A stretch of 64,000 nt of DNA from Fodinicurvata halophila (lineage in GTDB: Bacteria; Pseudomonadota; Alphaproteobacteria; Kiloniellales; DSM-21159). Both the position numbers and the translations under genes were made by a program. Below the pieces are notes generated by a model. The model had not been told where the DNA came from and did no database searches. It worked only from the letters and a program-made list of their open reading frames with translations. This document shows, piece after piece, positions 26,528 through 35,434 of the stretch; the first letter of the stretch is position 1; each line of letters starts with the position of its first letter. The DNA lies in contig NZ_JBHSCW010000007.1 in the NCBI RefSeq assembly GCF_042651425.1, positions 62,001-126,000 of the forward strand, in the 5' to 3' direction.

Positions 26528-28357
26528 GTGACCCCTATAGAACACCTGCGCAACATCGCCATCATCGCCCACGTCGATCATGGCAAGACCACCCTGGTGG
26601 ACGAACTGCTGAAACAATCCGGCGCTGTGCGCGCCAACCAGCAGGTGGCCGAACGGGCTCTTGATTCCAACGATCTCGAGCGCGAACGCGGCATCACCAT
26701 TCTGGCCAAGTGCACCTCCGTCGAATGGCAGGACAAGCGCTTCAACATCGTCGACACCCCCGGCCACGCCGACTTCGGCGGCGAGGTGGAGCGCATCCTG
26801 TCCATGGTGGACGGCGTGCTGCTGCTGGTCGATGCCTCCGAGGGGCCCATGCCCCAGACCAAGTTCGTCACCATGAAGGCGCTCAAGCGCGGACTGAAGC
26901 CCATCGTGGTGATCAACAAGGCGGACAAGCCCGATGCACGTCCCTATGAGGTGCAGGACGAGGTGTTCGACCTCTTCGCCGCCCTGGAGGCCGACGAGGA
27001 GCAGTTGGACTTTCCCACGATCTTCGCCTCGGCGCTCAACGGCTGGGCCATGACCGATCCCGACGCGCCGCGTGAGAACATGCAGCCGCTGTTCGAGACC
27101 ATTGTCAAACATGTCCCGGCGCCGGTGGCGCAGCAGGAAGGCCCCTTCCGCATGCTGGCGACCACACTGGAGATGGATCCCTATCTGGGCCGCATGCTGA
27201 CCGGTCGTATCTATTCGGGCCGGGCTCGCATGAACATGACGGTCAAGGCGCTGTCCCGCACAGGGGAACGTCTTCAGGAAGCGCGCCTGACCAAGCTGCT
27301 GGCTTTCCGAGGCCTGCAGCGCGTGCCCGTGGAAGAAGCCCAGGCCGGGGATATCGTGGCCGTGGCCGGGCTCGAGAAGCCCACCGTCGCCGACACCATC
27401 TGCGAGATCTCGGTGGACGAACCCTTGCCTTCGCTGCCCATCGATCCGCCGACCCTGGCCATGACCTTCTCGGTCAACGATTCGCCGCTGGCGGGGCGCG
27501 AGGGCGACAAGGTCACCAGCCGCATGATCCGCGATCGCCTGCTGCGTGAAGCGGAGGGCAACGTGGCCCTTCAGATCACCGAAACCGAAGACAAGGATGC
27601 CTATCAGGTGGCGGGTCGCGGCGAGCTGCAGCTGGGCGTCCTGATCGAGACCATGCGCCGCGAGGGCTATGAGCTGTCCATCAGCCGCCCGCGGGTGCTG
27701 GTGCAGCAGAGCGACGGGCAGCGGCTGGAGCCCATCGAGGAGGTGCAGGTCGACGTCGACGAGGCCTACAGCGGGCCCGTTGTCGACAAGATGAGCCAGC
27801 GCAAGGCGGAGCTGCAGGAGATGAAGCCTTCGGGCGGCGACAAGGTGCGCCTGAGGTTCCTGGCACCGGCCCGCGGCCTGATCGGCTATCACGGCGAGTT
27901 CCTGACCGACACCCGCGGCACCGGCATCATGCACCGGGTCTTCCATGGCTATGCGCACTACAAGGGGCCGATCCAGGGGCGCCGCAATGGTGTGATCATT
28001 GCCGATTCCTCGGGCCAGGCGGCGTCCTATGCGCTGTGGAACCTCGAGGACCGCGGGATCATGTTCATCACGCCGGGTACGGCGGTCTATGAAGGCATGA
28101 TCATTGGCGAGCACAATCGTGACGTCGACCTGGAAGTGAACCCGATGAAGAGCAAGCAGCTGACCAATTTCCGGGCCAGCGGCAAGGACGAGGCCGTGCG
28201 CCTGACGCCGCCGCGCGAGCTGTCCCTGGAACAGGCGCTGTCCTATATCGAGGACGATGAACTCGTTGAGGCGACGCCAAAATCGATCCGCCTGCGCAAG
28301 CGCCTGCTGGATCACCACGCCCGAAAGCGCCAGAGCCGTCAACGCGAGGCCGTATGA
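26528..28357 (+). CDS. typA: Ribosome-associated translational GTPase TypA/BipA
   Basis: This is a 609-residue EF-G-like GTPase. The G domain shows AHVDHGKT (14-21), DTPGHADFGGE and NKADKPDAR, followed by domain II, domains III and V, and the BipA-specific C-terminal domain. It supports 50S assembly and growth under stress or cold. Translation begins at a GTG. The stop overlaps the ampG start (ATGA), coupling the two genes. The opposite strand carries a 3-kb open frame that is an artefact of high G+C. Confidence 0.97.
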   Translation: MTPIEHLRNIAIIAHVDHGKTTLVDELLKQSGAVRANQQVAERALDSNDLERERGITILAKCTSVEWQDKRFNIVDTPGHADFGGEVERILSMVDGVLLLVDASEGPMPQTKFVTMKALKRGLKPIVVINKADKPDARPYEVQDEVFDLFAALEADEEQLDFPTIFASALNGWAMTDPDAPRENMQPLFETIVKHVPAPVAQQEGPFRMLATTLEMDPYLGRMLTGRIYSGRARMNMTVKALSRTGERLQEARLTKLLAFRGLQRVPVEEAQAGDIVAVAGLEKPTVADTICEISVDEPLPSLPIDPPTLAMTFSVNDSPLAGREGDKVTSRMIRDRLLREAEGNVALQITETEDKDAYQVAGRGELQLGVLIETMRREGYELSISRPRVLVQQSDGQRLEPIEEVQVDVDEAYSGPVVDKMSQRKAELQEMKPSGGDKVRLRFLAPARGLIGYHGEFLTDTRGTGIMHRVFHGYAHYKGPIQGRRNGVIIADSSGQAASYALWNLEDRGIMFITPGTAVYEGMIIGEHNRDVDLEVNPMKSKQLTNFRASGKDEAVRLTPPRELSLEQALSYIEDDELVEATPKSIRLRKRLLDHHARKRQSRQREAV

Positions 28358-29673
28358 CCCTTCTGAGCAGATGGACCGCCGCTGCGGCGGTCTACAACGA
28401 CCGCCGCATGCTGGCGATCCTGTTGATGGGCTTCTCCAGCGGATTGCCCCTTCTGCTCGGTTTTTCCACTCTGTCCTACTGGCTTTCGACGGCCGGGATC
28501 GACCGTACCACCATCGGTCTTTTTGCAGCGGTCTCCACCCCCTTCGCCCTCAAGTTCCTCTGGGCGCCGCTGATCGACCACGTGAAATTGCCGGTCATGA
28601 GCCGGCTTTTCGGCCGGCGACGGGGATGGGCCCTGTCCATCCAGGTCCTGTTGGCGGGCAGCATCCTGCTGCTGGGAACCAGTGATCCGGAGAACGCACC
28701 CTTTGTCATGGCGGCCTATGCCCTGCTGGTGGCGTTTCTCTCCGCCAGCCAGGACATCGTGATCGACGCCTATCGCATCGAGGTATTGGAAGAGAACGAA
28801 CAGGGGGCGGGCGCCGCCGTCACCCAGACCGGCTATCGCCTGGGCATGATCGTGGCCGGCGCCGGTGCCCTGGCACTGAGCGACTTCATCTCCTGGTTCT
28901 GGGTCTATGCCGCCATGGGGTCCCTGGTCTTGATCGGCATGATCGGCGTGCTGATCGGCCCGGAACCGGAGGTTCCGAAGGCGGCGACGGAACCCGTGGG
29001 CAAGGCCGAGGACAATCGGATCGAACGAGCGCTGGCCTGGCTCAAGCGTGCCGTGGTCGACCCCTTCGCGGAATTTCTGACGCGACGCGGCTGGTTTGCG
29101 ATCCTGCTGTTCGTCCTGCTCTATAAGTACGGCGATGCCATCGCCGCCACCATGACCAACCCCTTCTTCAACGAGGTGGGTTTCAGTGGTGTGGAGATCG
29201 GCAGCGTGACCAAGTTCTTCGGCGTCTTCGCCACGCTGTTCGGCATCTTCGTGGGAGGCATGCTGGTGGCGAAGATCGGGGTGCTGAAGGCGCTTTTCAT
29301 TGGCGGCATTCTGCAGGCGGTCACCAATATCTTCTTCGCCTGGCTGGCCGTCCACGGGCCCGATCTCTGGCTTCTGGCTGTCGTGGTCGGCGTCGACAAC
29401 TTCACGGGCGGCCTGGGATCGGCGGCCTTCGTGGCCTACCTGTCCAGCCTCTGCAACGTGGCCTTTACGGGCACTCAGTATGCGCTTCTGACCTCGCTGA
29501 TGGCCTTCGGACGCACACTGATGTCCACCGGCAGTGGCTGGCTGGTGGACCAGATGGGCTGGGTCCTGTTCTTTATGTCCACTTCGTTGATGGCTATACC
29601 CGGTTTGCTGCTGCTCATCTGGATCAGCCGCCTCTACCCCACCGGTCAGTTGCGGCCGGCGCCGGCGGAGTAG
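28354..29673 (+). CDS. ampG: AmpG-family muropeptide MFS transporter
   Basis: This is a 439-residue polytopic inner-membrane protein with about 12-14 helices. The opening MGFSSGLPLLLGFSTLSYWL, the FLWAPLIDH segment and the SASQDIVIDAYRIE motif are characteristic of AmpG permeases. These import anhydromuropeptides for peptidoglycan recycling. No ampD, nagZ or beta-lactamase gene is nearby. It is translationally coupled to typA, an unusual partner. Confidence 0.92.
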   Translation: MTLLSRWTAAAAVYNDRRMLAILLMGFSSGLPLLLGFSTLSYWLSTAGIDRTTIGLFAAVSTPFALKFLWAPLIDHVKLPVMSRLFGRRRGWALSIQVLLAGSILLLGTSDPENAPFVMAAYALLVAFLSASQDIVIDAYRIEVLEENEQGAGAAVTQTGYRLGMIVAGAGALALSDFISWFWVYAAMGSLVLIGMIGVLIGPEPEVPKAATEPVGKAEDNRIERALAWLKRAVVDPFAEFLTRRGWFAILLFVLLYKYGDAIAATMTNPFFNEVGFSGVEIGSVTKFFGVFATLFGIFVGGMLVAKIGVLKALFIGGILQAVTNIFFAWLAVHGPDLWLLAVVVGVDNFTGGLGSAAFVAYLSSLCNVAFTGTQYALLTSLMAFGRTLMSTGSGWLVDQMGWVLFFMSTSLMAIPGLLLLIWISRLYPTGQLRPAPAE

Positions 29674-29729
29674 GAGTGGCCGGCCTGCACGGCGTTTAAA
29701 CAGCAACAGCAGGCTGTTAGACTTCGCAC

Positions 29730-30236
29730 ATGACGCGGAACAAGCTTGAACTCCATCAAGGCGACATCACGAAGCTTAAGGTCGATGCCATTGTCAACGC
29801 GGCCAACAACGAGTTGCGCCCAGGCGGTGGTGTCTGCGGGGCCATACACAAGGCTGCCGGTCCGGAACTTGCGGAAGCCTGCCGCGCACTGGGCGGCTGT
29901 CCGACAGGAGAGGCCCGGATCACGCCCGGCTTCGCCCTGCCGGCGTGGCACGTGATCCATACCGTCGGTCCTGTCTGGCAGGGCGGCGACAACGGGGAAG
30001 AGGCAGCCCTGGAAAACTGCTATCGAAACAGCCTGCGCCTGGCTGCCGAGAAAGGGCTGCAATCCATCGCTTTTCCGGCGATTTCCACCGGGGTTTACGG
30101 GTTCCCGGCCGACAGGGCGGCTGAGATTGCCGTTTCGAGCGTGCAGGAAGAGGTCGGGCAGGCACGGCCCAATCGGATCGTTTTCTGCGTCTTCGACGAC
30201 GAATCGGCGGAAGCCTATCGCAAGCTGCTGTCATGA
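29730..30236 (+). CDS. Macro-domain O-acetyl-ADP-ribose deacetylase (YmdB type)
   Basis: This encodes 168 residues forming a single macro domain. The ADP-ribose-binding loops are intact: NAANNELRPGGGVCGAIH at residues 22-39 and PAISTGVYGFP in the second half. YmdB-type enzymes hydrolyse O-acetyl-ADP-ribose or remove ADP-ribose from proteins. It lies 56 bases after ampG; no good ribosome binding site precedes the ATG. No sirtuin or DarT-like gene is adjacent, though the downstream acyltransferase gene is thematically related to protein acylation. Confidence 0.94.
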   Translation: MTRNKLELHQGDITKLKVDAIVNAANNELRPGGGVCGAIHKAAGPELAEACRALGGCPTGEARITPGFALPAWHVIHTVGPVWQGGDNGEEAALENCYRNSLRLAAEKGLQSIAFPAISTGVYGFPADRAAEIAVSSVQEEVGQARPNRIVFCVFDDESAEAYRKLLS

Positions 30237-30273
30237 CAATCGCGTAGGCGATAAGAGAAGGGCTTGTCCAGTT

Positions 30274-30294
30274 CCATGTTGCGACGCAACATGG
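30274..30294. promoter_or_regulatory. 21-bp perfect palindrome upstream of the acyl-CoA synthetase/GNAT gene
   Basis: Arms CCATGTTGCG and CGCAACATGG flank a single A (10-1-10), 34 bases before the start codon of the gene at 30329. The position between the macro-domain stop and a new ribosome binding site suits an operator for a dimeric regulator. The core TTGCG-n-CGCAA recalls GCAA-type sites of several regulator families, but none can be assigned. Absence of a T-tract argues against a terminator. Confidence 0.6.
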
Positions 30295-30328
30295 GCTCTC
30301 CAGCTCCGAGACACAGGGAGAAATCGGT

Positions 30329-33064
30329 GTGACCACGCGGAATCTCGAAGCCTTCTTTCACCCGCGCAGTGTCGCCCTGGTTGGCGCCAGCGGGCGCAAG
30401 GGGTCGGTCGGACATTTCCTGGCCCGGAATCTCTTCCACAGCGGCTTCCAGGGCCCGATCATGCCGGTAAACCCCCGGCGCGACTCGATCGAGGGCGTGC
30501 TGGCCTATCCCTCCGTCTCCAGCCTGCCTCGGGTCCCGGACCTGGCGATTGTCTGCACGCCCCCAGATACGGTCCCGGACATCACCCGCGAACTTGCCGA
30601 GCAGGGCACGAAGGCGGTGGTTGTCGTCACCGCCGGCTTCGGGGAGGGAGGTCAGGAGGCGGGCCGCAGCCTGCGCCAGGCCATGCTGGATGCCGCCCGT
30701 CCCCATACTCTGCGCATCGTCGGGCCCAACTGCGTTGGCCTGCTGGCCCCGCGCCAGGGGTTGAACGCCAGCTTTGCGCACCAGGCCGCCCTGCCGGGTG
30801 ACATGGCCTTCGTCACCCAGTCGGGCGCCATCGTGACGGCGATGCTGGACTGGGCAAGCGGCCGCGGCATCGGCTTTTCCCATGTGGTTTCCCTGGGTGA
30901 CATGGCGGATGTGGATTTCGGCGACATGCTGGACTACCTGGCGGTCGATCCGCAGACACGCGCGGTCATGCTCTATGTCGAGGCGGTCACCGATGCACGC
31001 AAGTTCATGTCGGCCGCGCGGGCCTGTGCGCGCATCAAGCCGGTGATCGTCATCAAGGGCGGCCGCGTTGCCGAAGCGGCCAAGGCCGCAACCTCGCATA
31101 CCGGCGCCCTGGCCGGCGCTGACGAAGTCTATGACGCTGCCTTCCGACGCGCCGGTGTGCTGCGCGTGTTCACGCTGGAGGAGCTGTTCGATGCGGTCCA
31201 GACGCTGGCGACATCCACACCGCTGCGGCATGGGGACCATGATCGGCTGGCCATCCTGACCAATGGCGGCGGTCTGGGTGTCCTGGCCACCGATGCTCTG
31301 ATCGAGCACAAGGGTCACCTGGCAGAGCTTTCGGACGAAACGATGCAGGGCCTGGACGCGGCCCTGCCGCCCACCTGGAGTCACGGCAACCCCGTGGACA
31401 TTGTCGGGGATGCAGATCCGGAACGCTACCGCAACGCAACGCAGAACCTGCTGGAGGACAAGGGCGTGGATGCCTTGCTGGTCATGCATTGTCCCGTGGC
31501 GGTGGCGGACCCCAATGCCGTGGCAGAAAGCGTCATCGAGAGCGTTCAGGCACGACCGTCCCGCAAACGCAAGCCGATCTTCACCGCCTGGCTCGGCGAC
31601 CAGGCCGTGGCCAATTCACGTTCGCTCTTCGCCGAGAGCCATATTCCTACCTATGACACTCCTGAGCGGGCCGTGCGGAGCTTCATGCACTTGGTGCGCT
31701 ATCGCCGCGGCCAGGAAGAGCTGATGGAGACGCCAGCCAGCCTGCCGGATGAGAAGGATCCGGACCGTGAATCCGTTCAGGCCCTGCTGGAGGAGGCCTT
31801 GGCCGAAGGCCGTGAATGGCTGAGCGAGCCTGAAGCCAAGGCCCTGCTGTCCTGCTATGGCGTTGCCACAGTGGAAACCCGCAAGGCTACTGATCCGGAC
31901 GAGGCCGTGCGCCAGGCCGAGGAAATCGGCTTTCCCGTTGCCATCAAGATCCTGTCCCCGGACATCACGCACAAGAGCGATGTAGGCGGCGTGAAGCTCG
32001 ACCTGGCCAACAGTGACAGGGTGCGGATTGCAGCCGAGGAAATGCTGAAACGCGTGCACCAGGCCCGGCCCGAGGCCCGGGTGGATGGCTTCAGCGTACA
32101 GGCCATGTGCCGGCGTCCCGGGGCCCAGGAGTTGATCCTGGGGCTGACCGAGGACCGGCAGTTCGGGCCCGTCATCCTGTTCGGCGAGGGCGGCACAGCA
32201 GTGGAGGTGATTCGCGACAAGGCGGTGGGCTTGCCGCCGCTGAACATGGCGCTGGCGCATTCCCTGATGGCGGAAACGCGCATCTACGATCGCCTAAAGG
32301 GATATCGCGCCCAGGAACCGGCCGACCTGGACGCCATTGCCGCGGCCCTGATGCATATCTCGCAGATCGCCGCCGAGCGCCCCGAGGTGCAGGAGATCGA
32401 CATCAATCCCCTGTTGGCCGATGCCGAAGGCGTTATCGCCCTGGATGCCCGGGTACGACTGCGGCCCCGCGAAGAGGTGGACCATAGCCGGGGGCCCGCC
32501 TATCGCCTGGCCATCCGGCCCTATCCGCGCCTTCTGGAGCAATGGGGGCATCTGCTGGACGGGACCGAGGTCTTCGTGCGGCCGATCCGGCCCGAGGACG
32601 AACCGGCCTTGAGCGCTCTCTACAAGCACCTGACACCCGATGACGTGCGCATGCGCTTCTTCTCACACATGGCCGAGCTCAGCCACGAGTCGGCCGCGCG
32701 CTTCACGCAGATCGACTACAATCGTGAAATGGCCCTGGTCGCAATCTCGCCGGAGAACGCCGCCGAGCTCTGGGGCGTGGCGCGAATCGCCGCCGATCCC
32801 GAGAACGAGCGCGCGGAGTATGCCGTGGCCGTGCGTTCGGACCTGAAGGGACGGGGCCTCGGCTACCTGCTGATGCGGCGCATCCTCGACTATGCCGCCC
32901 GTCGGGGTATTCACGAGGTCTGGGGGGATGTGCTGAGTGAGAACACGCGCATGCTGGAACTGGTCAAGGATCTCGGTTTCGAACGCAGGCTGCTGGCCGA
33001 GGATCCGAACATCGTGCGGGTGAGCAAGACGCTGGGCCCCGCCGCAGCCACCGAGAAGGCGTAA
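30329..33064 (+). CDS. ADP-forming acyl-CoA synthetase fused to GNAT acetyltransferase (Pat/YfiQ/AcuA-like)
   Basis: This is a 911-residue fusion. In order: CoA-binding domain (about 1-130), succinyl-CoA-ligase-like domain with His257 in SHTGALAGAD, ATP-grasp domain (about 485-700, with DVGGVKLDL), and a C-terminal GNAT domain with the acetyl-CoA loop DLKGRGLGYLLMRR. Relatives such as Salmonella Pat acetylate lysines of acyl-CoA synthetases. Here the putative phospho-histidine of the synthetase half is retained, so ADP-forming acetate/propionate activation may remain. GTG start with AGGGAG (30315-30320). Confidence 0.92.
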   Translation: MTTRNLEAFFHPRSVALVGASGRKGSVGHFLARNLFHSGFQGPIMPVNPRRDSIEGVLAYPSVSSLPRVPDLAIVCTPPDTVPDITRELAEQGTKAVVVVTAGFGEGGQEAGRSLRQAMLDAARPHTLRIVGPNCVGLLAPRQGLNASFAHQAALPGDMAFVTQSGAIVTAMLDWASGRGIGFSHVVSLGDMADVDFGDMLDYLAVDPQTRAVMLYVEAVTDARKFMSAARACARIKPVIVIKGGRVAEAAKAATSHTGALAGADEVYDAAFRRAGVLRVFTLEELFDAVQTLATSTPLRHGDHDRLAILTNGGGLGVLATDALIEHKGHLAELSDETMQGLDAALPPTWSHGNPVDIVGDADPERYRNATQNLLEDKGVDALLVMHCPVAVADPNAVAESVIESVQARPSRKRKPIFTAWLGDQAVANSRSLFAESHIPTYDTPERAVRSFMHLVRYRRGQEELMETPASLPDEKDPDRESVQALLEEALAEGREWLSEPEAKALLSCYGVATVETRKATDPDEAVRQAEEIGFPVAIKILSPDITHKSDVGGVKLDLANSDRVRIAAEEMLKRVHQARPEARVDGFSVQAMCRRPGAQELILGLTEDRQFGPVILFGEGGTAVEVIRDKAVGLPPLNMALAHSLMAETRIYDRLKGYRAQEPADLDAIAAALMHISQIAAERPEVQEIDINPLLADAEGVIALDARVRLRPREEVDHSRGPAYRLAIRPYPRLLEQWGHLLDGTEVFVRPIRPEDEPALSALYKHLTPDDVRMRFFSHMAELSHESAARFTQIDYNREMALVAISPENAAELWGVARIAADPENERAEYAVAVRSDLKGRGLGYLLMRRILDYAARRGIHEVWGDVLSENTRMLELVKDLGFERRLLAEDPNIVRVSKTLGPAAATEKA

Positions 33065-33093
33065 GTCCGCCGCAATCGGCCGAGCTTCTGCGC

Positions 33094-33786
33094 TCAGTTG
33101 CCGGGGTGATCCAGGGAATACCCGGCCGAGCGCACCGTGCGGATCAGGTCGCTTTCCTCGTCCTCGTTCAGGGCCTTACGCAGGCGGCGGATATGGACAT
33201 CCACGGTGCGCGGCTCGACGTAGACGTCATGGCCCCAGACGGCATCGAGCAGCTGCTCGCGACTGAAGACCCGGCCGGGATGCTGCATCAGGTGACTGAG
33301 CAGGCGAAATTCCGTGGGGCCCAGGTGGACGTTGCGCTCGCCGCGACGCACCCGGTGGGCGTTCAGGTCCACCGATATGTCGGCGAAATTCAGGGTTTCC
33401 CCCGAGCTTGCGGGAACCGCCCGCCGCAGCACGGCGCGCACCCGAGCGGTCAGCTCCGCCGGCGAGAAGGGCTTGGTGATATAGTCGTCGGCCCCGCTTT
33501 CCAGCCCGCGTACCTTGTCGGTTTCCTCGCCGCGCGCCGTCAGCAGGATGATGGGAATCTCCCGGGTTTCGCGATCGCGGCGCAGCTGGCGACAGACCTG
33601 TAGGCCGGACACCAGCGGAAGCATCCAGTCCAGCAGGATCAGGTCGGGCTTCTCCTCCTGGGCCAGGACCAGGGCCTCCTCGCCGTCGCGTGCCTCGAGC
33701 AGGCGGAAGCCTTCGCGTTCCAGATTGTACCGCAACAGGGTGACCAGCGCCGCTTCATCCTCGACGATCAGGATGACAGGCTTCAT
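33094..33786 (-). CDS. phoB: Phosphate regulon response regulator PhoB
   Basis: This is a 230-residue two-domain OmpR-type regulator. The receiver has Asp10, phospho-acceptor Asp53 (LILLDWMLP) and Lys105 (ITKPF). The C-terminal winged helix includes REQLLDAVWGHDVYVEPRTVDVHIRRLRK, split here only by position, and binds Pho boxes. It is the last gene of the pho/pst operon and overlaps the phoU stop by four bases (ATGA). It converges on the acyl-CoA synthetase/GNAT gene. Confidence 0.97.
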   Translation of the reverse strand: MKPVILIVEDEAALVTLLRYNLEREGFRLLEARDGEEALVLAQEEKPDLILLDWMLPLVSGLQVCRQLRRDRETREIPIILLTARGEETDKVRGLESGADDYITKPFSPAELTARVRAVLRRAVPASSGETLNFADISVDLNAHRVRRGERNVHLGPTEFRLLSHLMQHPGRVFSREQLLDAVWGHDVYVEPRTVDVHIRRLRKALNEDEESDLIRTVRSAGYSLDHPGN

Positions 33787-34553
33787 TTTTGTTCATCTCC
33801 GTTGTTGGATTCCTTGCGGGGCCCCTTGCCCTCTTCCGGCGGTTCGACAACCGCGAAGCTGGAGGTGTCGCCCTTGGGACGATCGATCATGAGCTGGTTG
33901 CCGGTGGCCATGAAGTAGACGATCTCGGCGATATTGGTTGCGTGGTCTCCGATACGCTCGATGTTCTTGGCAATGAACAGCAGATGGGTTCCGGCCGTGA
34001 TGCTGCGCGGATCCTCCATCATGTAGGTCAGGGTCTCGCGGAACAGGCTGGTGTACATCTCGTCGATTTCCTGGTCGCTCTCCCAGACGTTCAGCGCCAT
34101 GTTGGCATCGCGCTTGGCGTAGGCATCCAGCACCCGCTTGATGTTGCCCTGGACCAGTTTGGCCATGCGCGGCAGGGAGCGTACGGGGTCCAGCGGCTGC
34201 TGCTGGTGCAGGGCCACGGCCCGCTTGGCCACGTTGGCCGCGTAGTCGCCGATACGCTCCAGGTCGCTGGCCACCTTGAGAGCCGAGATCACCATGCGCA
34301 GGTCGGAGGCCACCGGCTGGCGCAGGGCCAGCATCCGCACGGTGTAGGCATCGAGCTCGTGCTCGATCTCGTCGATCTTCTCGTCGTTGCGGATGGTGCG
34401 GGTGGCCAGCTCCTGGTCGTTGCGCACCAGACTGTCCACGGCGTCGGCCAGCTGGGTTTCCGCCAGACCGCCCATGCGGGCGATCAGTTCCTTCAAGTGT
34501 TCCAGTTCCTCGTCGTAGGACCGGATGATGTGGTCGCCTTGTTCTGAAGTCAT
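33783..34553 (-). CDS. phoU: Phosphate transport regulator PhoU
   Basis: This is a 256-residue all-helical protein of two PhoU repeats, with the metal-binding helix signatures around ERIGDYAANVAKRA and ERIGDHATNIAEIVYF. It links PstSCAB transport state to PhoR kinase activity. I place the start at the ATG at 34553 (MTSEQGDHIIRSYDEEL), with GGAGAG five bases upstream; the longer open frame has no homology. It lies 31 bases after pstB and overlaps phoB. Confidence 0.96.
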   Translation of the reverse strand: MTSEQGDHIIRSYDEELEHLKELIARMGGLAETQLADAVDSLVRNDQELATRTIRNDEKIDEIEHELDAYTVRMLALRQPVASDLRMVISALKVASDLERIGDYAANVAKRAVALHQQQPLDPVRSLPRMAKLVQGNIKRVLDAYAKRDANMALNVWESDQEIDEMYTSLFRETLTYMMEDPRSITAGTHLLFIAKNIERIGDHATNIAEIVYFMATGNQLMIDRPKGDTSSFAVVEPPEEGKGPRKESNNGDEQK

Positions 34554-34584
34554 CGTAACTCTCCGCGGGTGAGGCCTCCGGACA

Positions 34585-35394
34585 TCAGCCGAAACGGCCG
34601 GTGATGTAGTCCTGGGTTTTCTCGTCGCCGGGGTTTGTGAAGATCTGCTCGGTCGCGCCGACCTCCACCAGGTTGCCAAGATGGAAGAAGGCGGTGCGGC
34701 CCGAGACGCGTGCAGCCTGCTGCATGTTATGGGTGACGATCACGATGGTGTAGCTTTGCTTGATCTCGTCGATCAGCTCCTCGATCAGGGCGGTGGCGAT
34801 GGGGTCCAGGGCCGAGCAGGGCTCGTCCATCAGGATCACTTCCGGATTGACCGCGATGGCGCGGGCGATGCACAGGCGCTGTTGCTGGCCGCCCGACAGG
34901 CCGGTGCCGGGTTCGTCCAGCCGGTCGTGCACCTCGTTCCACAGGCCGGCACGGCGCAGGCTGGTCTCGACGATCTGCCGCAGCTCCTCCTTGTCGCGCG
35001 TGAAGCCGTGGATGCGCGGCCCGTAGGCCACGTTGTCGAAGATCGACTTGGGGAAGGGATTGGGTTTCTGGAAGACCATACCCACACGGGCGCGCAGCTG
35101 GACGGGATCGATGGAGCGCTCGTAGATGTTCTGGCCGTCCAGCGTGATCTCGCCGCTGACCCGGCAGATGTCGATGGTGTCGTTCATCCGGTTCAGGCAG
35201 CGCAGGAAGGTCGACTTCCCGCAGCCCGAAGGCCCGATCAATGCCAGGACCTCGTTGCGATAGACATCCAGGTTCACGCCGTGCAGGGCCTCGGTGTCGC
35301 CGTAGCTGACCCGCACGTCGCGCGCACGCATCTTGGTTTCAGCGCTGTTTTCAGTCGCCATAAGCTCTTCCGCCGTCTTGCTCTCGAAGTTCAT
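34585..35394 (-). CDS. pstB: Phosphate ABC transporter ATP-binding protein PstB
   Basis: This is a 269-residue ABC ATPase. Walker A GPSGCGKST, Q-loop FQKPNPFPKS, signature LSGGQQQRL and Walker B VILMDEPCSALDP are all present, and the PNPFP motif is diagnostic of PstB. A roughly 20-residue N-terminal extension precedes the usual MRARDV start; internal ATGs offer shorter forms. It energises phosphate import with PstA and PstC. Confidence 0.97.
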   Translation of the reverse strand: MNFESKTAEELMATENSAETKMRARDVRVSYGDTEALHGVNLDVYRNEVLALIGPSGCGKSTFLRCLNRMNDTIDICRVSGEITLDGQNIYERSIDPVQLRARVGMVFQKPNPFPKSIFDNVAYGPRIHGFTRDKEELRQIVETSLRRAGLWNEVHDRLDEPGTGLSGGQQQRLCIARAIAVNPEVILMDEPCSALDPIATALIEELIDEIKQSYTIVIVTHNMQQAARVSGRTAFFHLGNLVEVGATEQIFTNPGDEKTQDYITGRFG

Positions 35395-35434
35395 GATCGC
35401 TTCTTTCGTCCGCCCCTGTTGTCCGTTCGCTCCG

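Noticed and set aside
25298..28342. A 1014-codon minus-strand open frame
   Set aside because: It is antisense to the PfkB and typA genes, with no motif; typA homology on the other strand is unambiguous.
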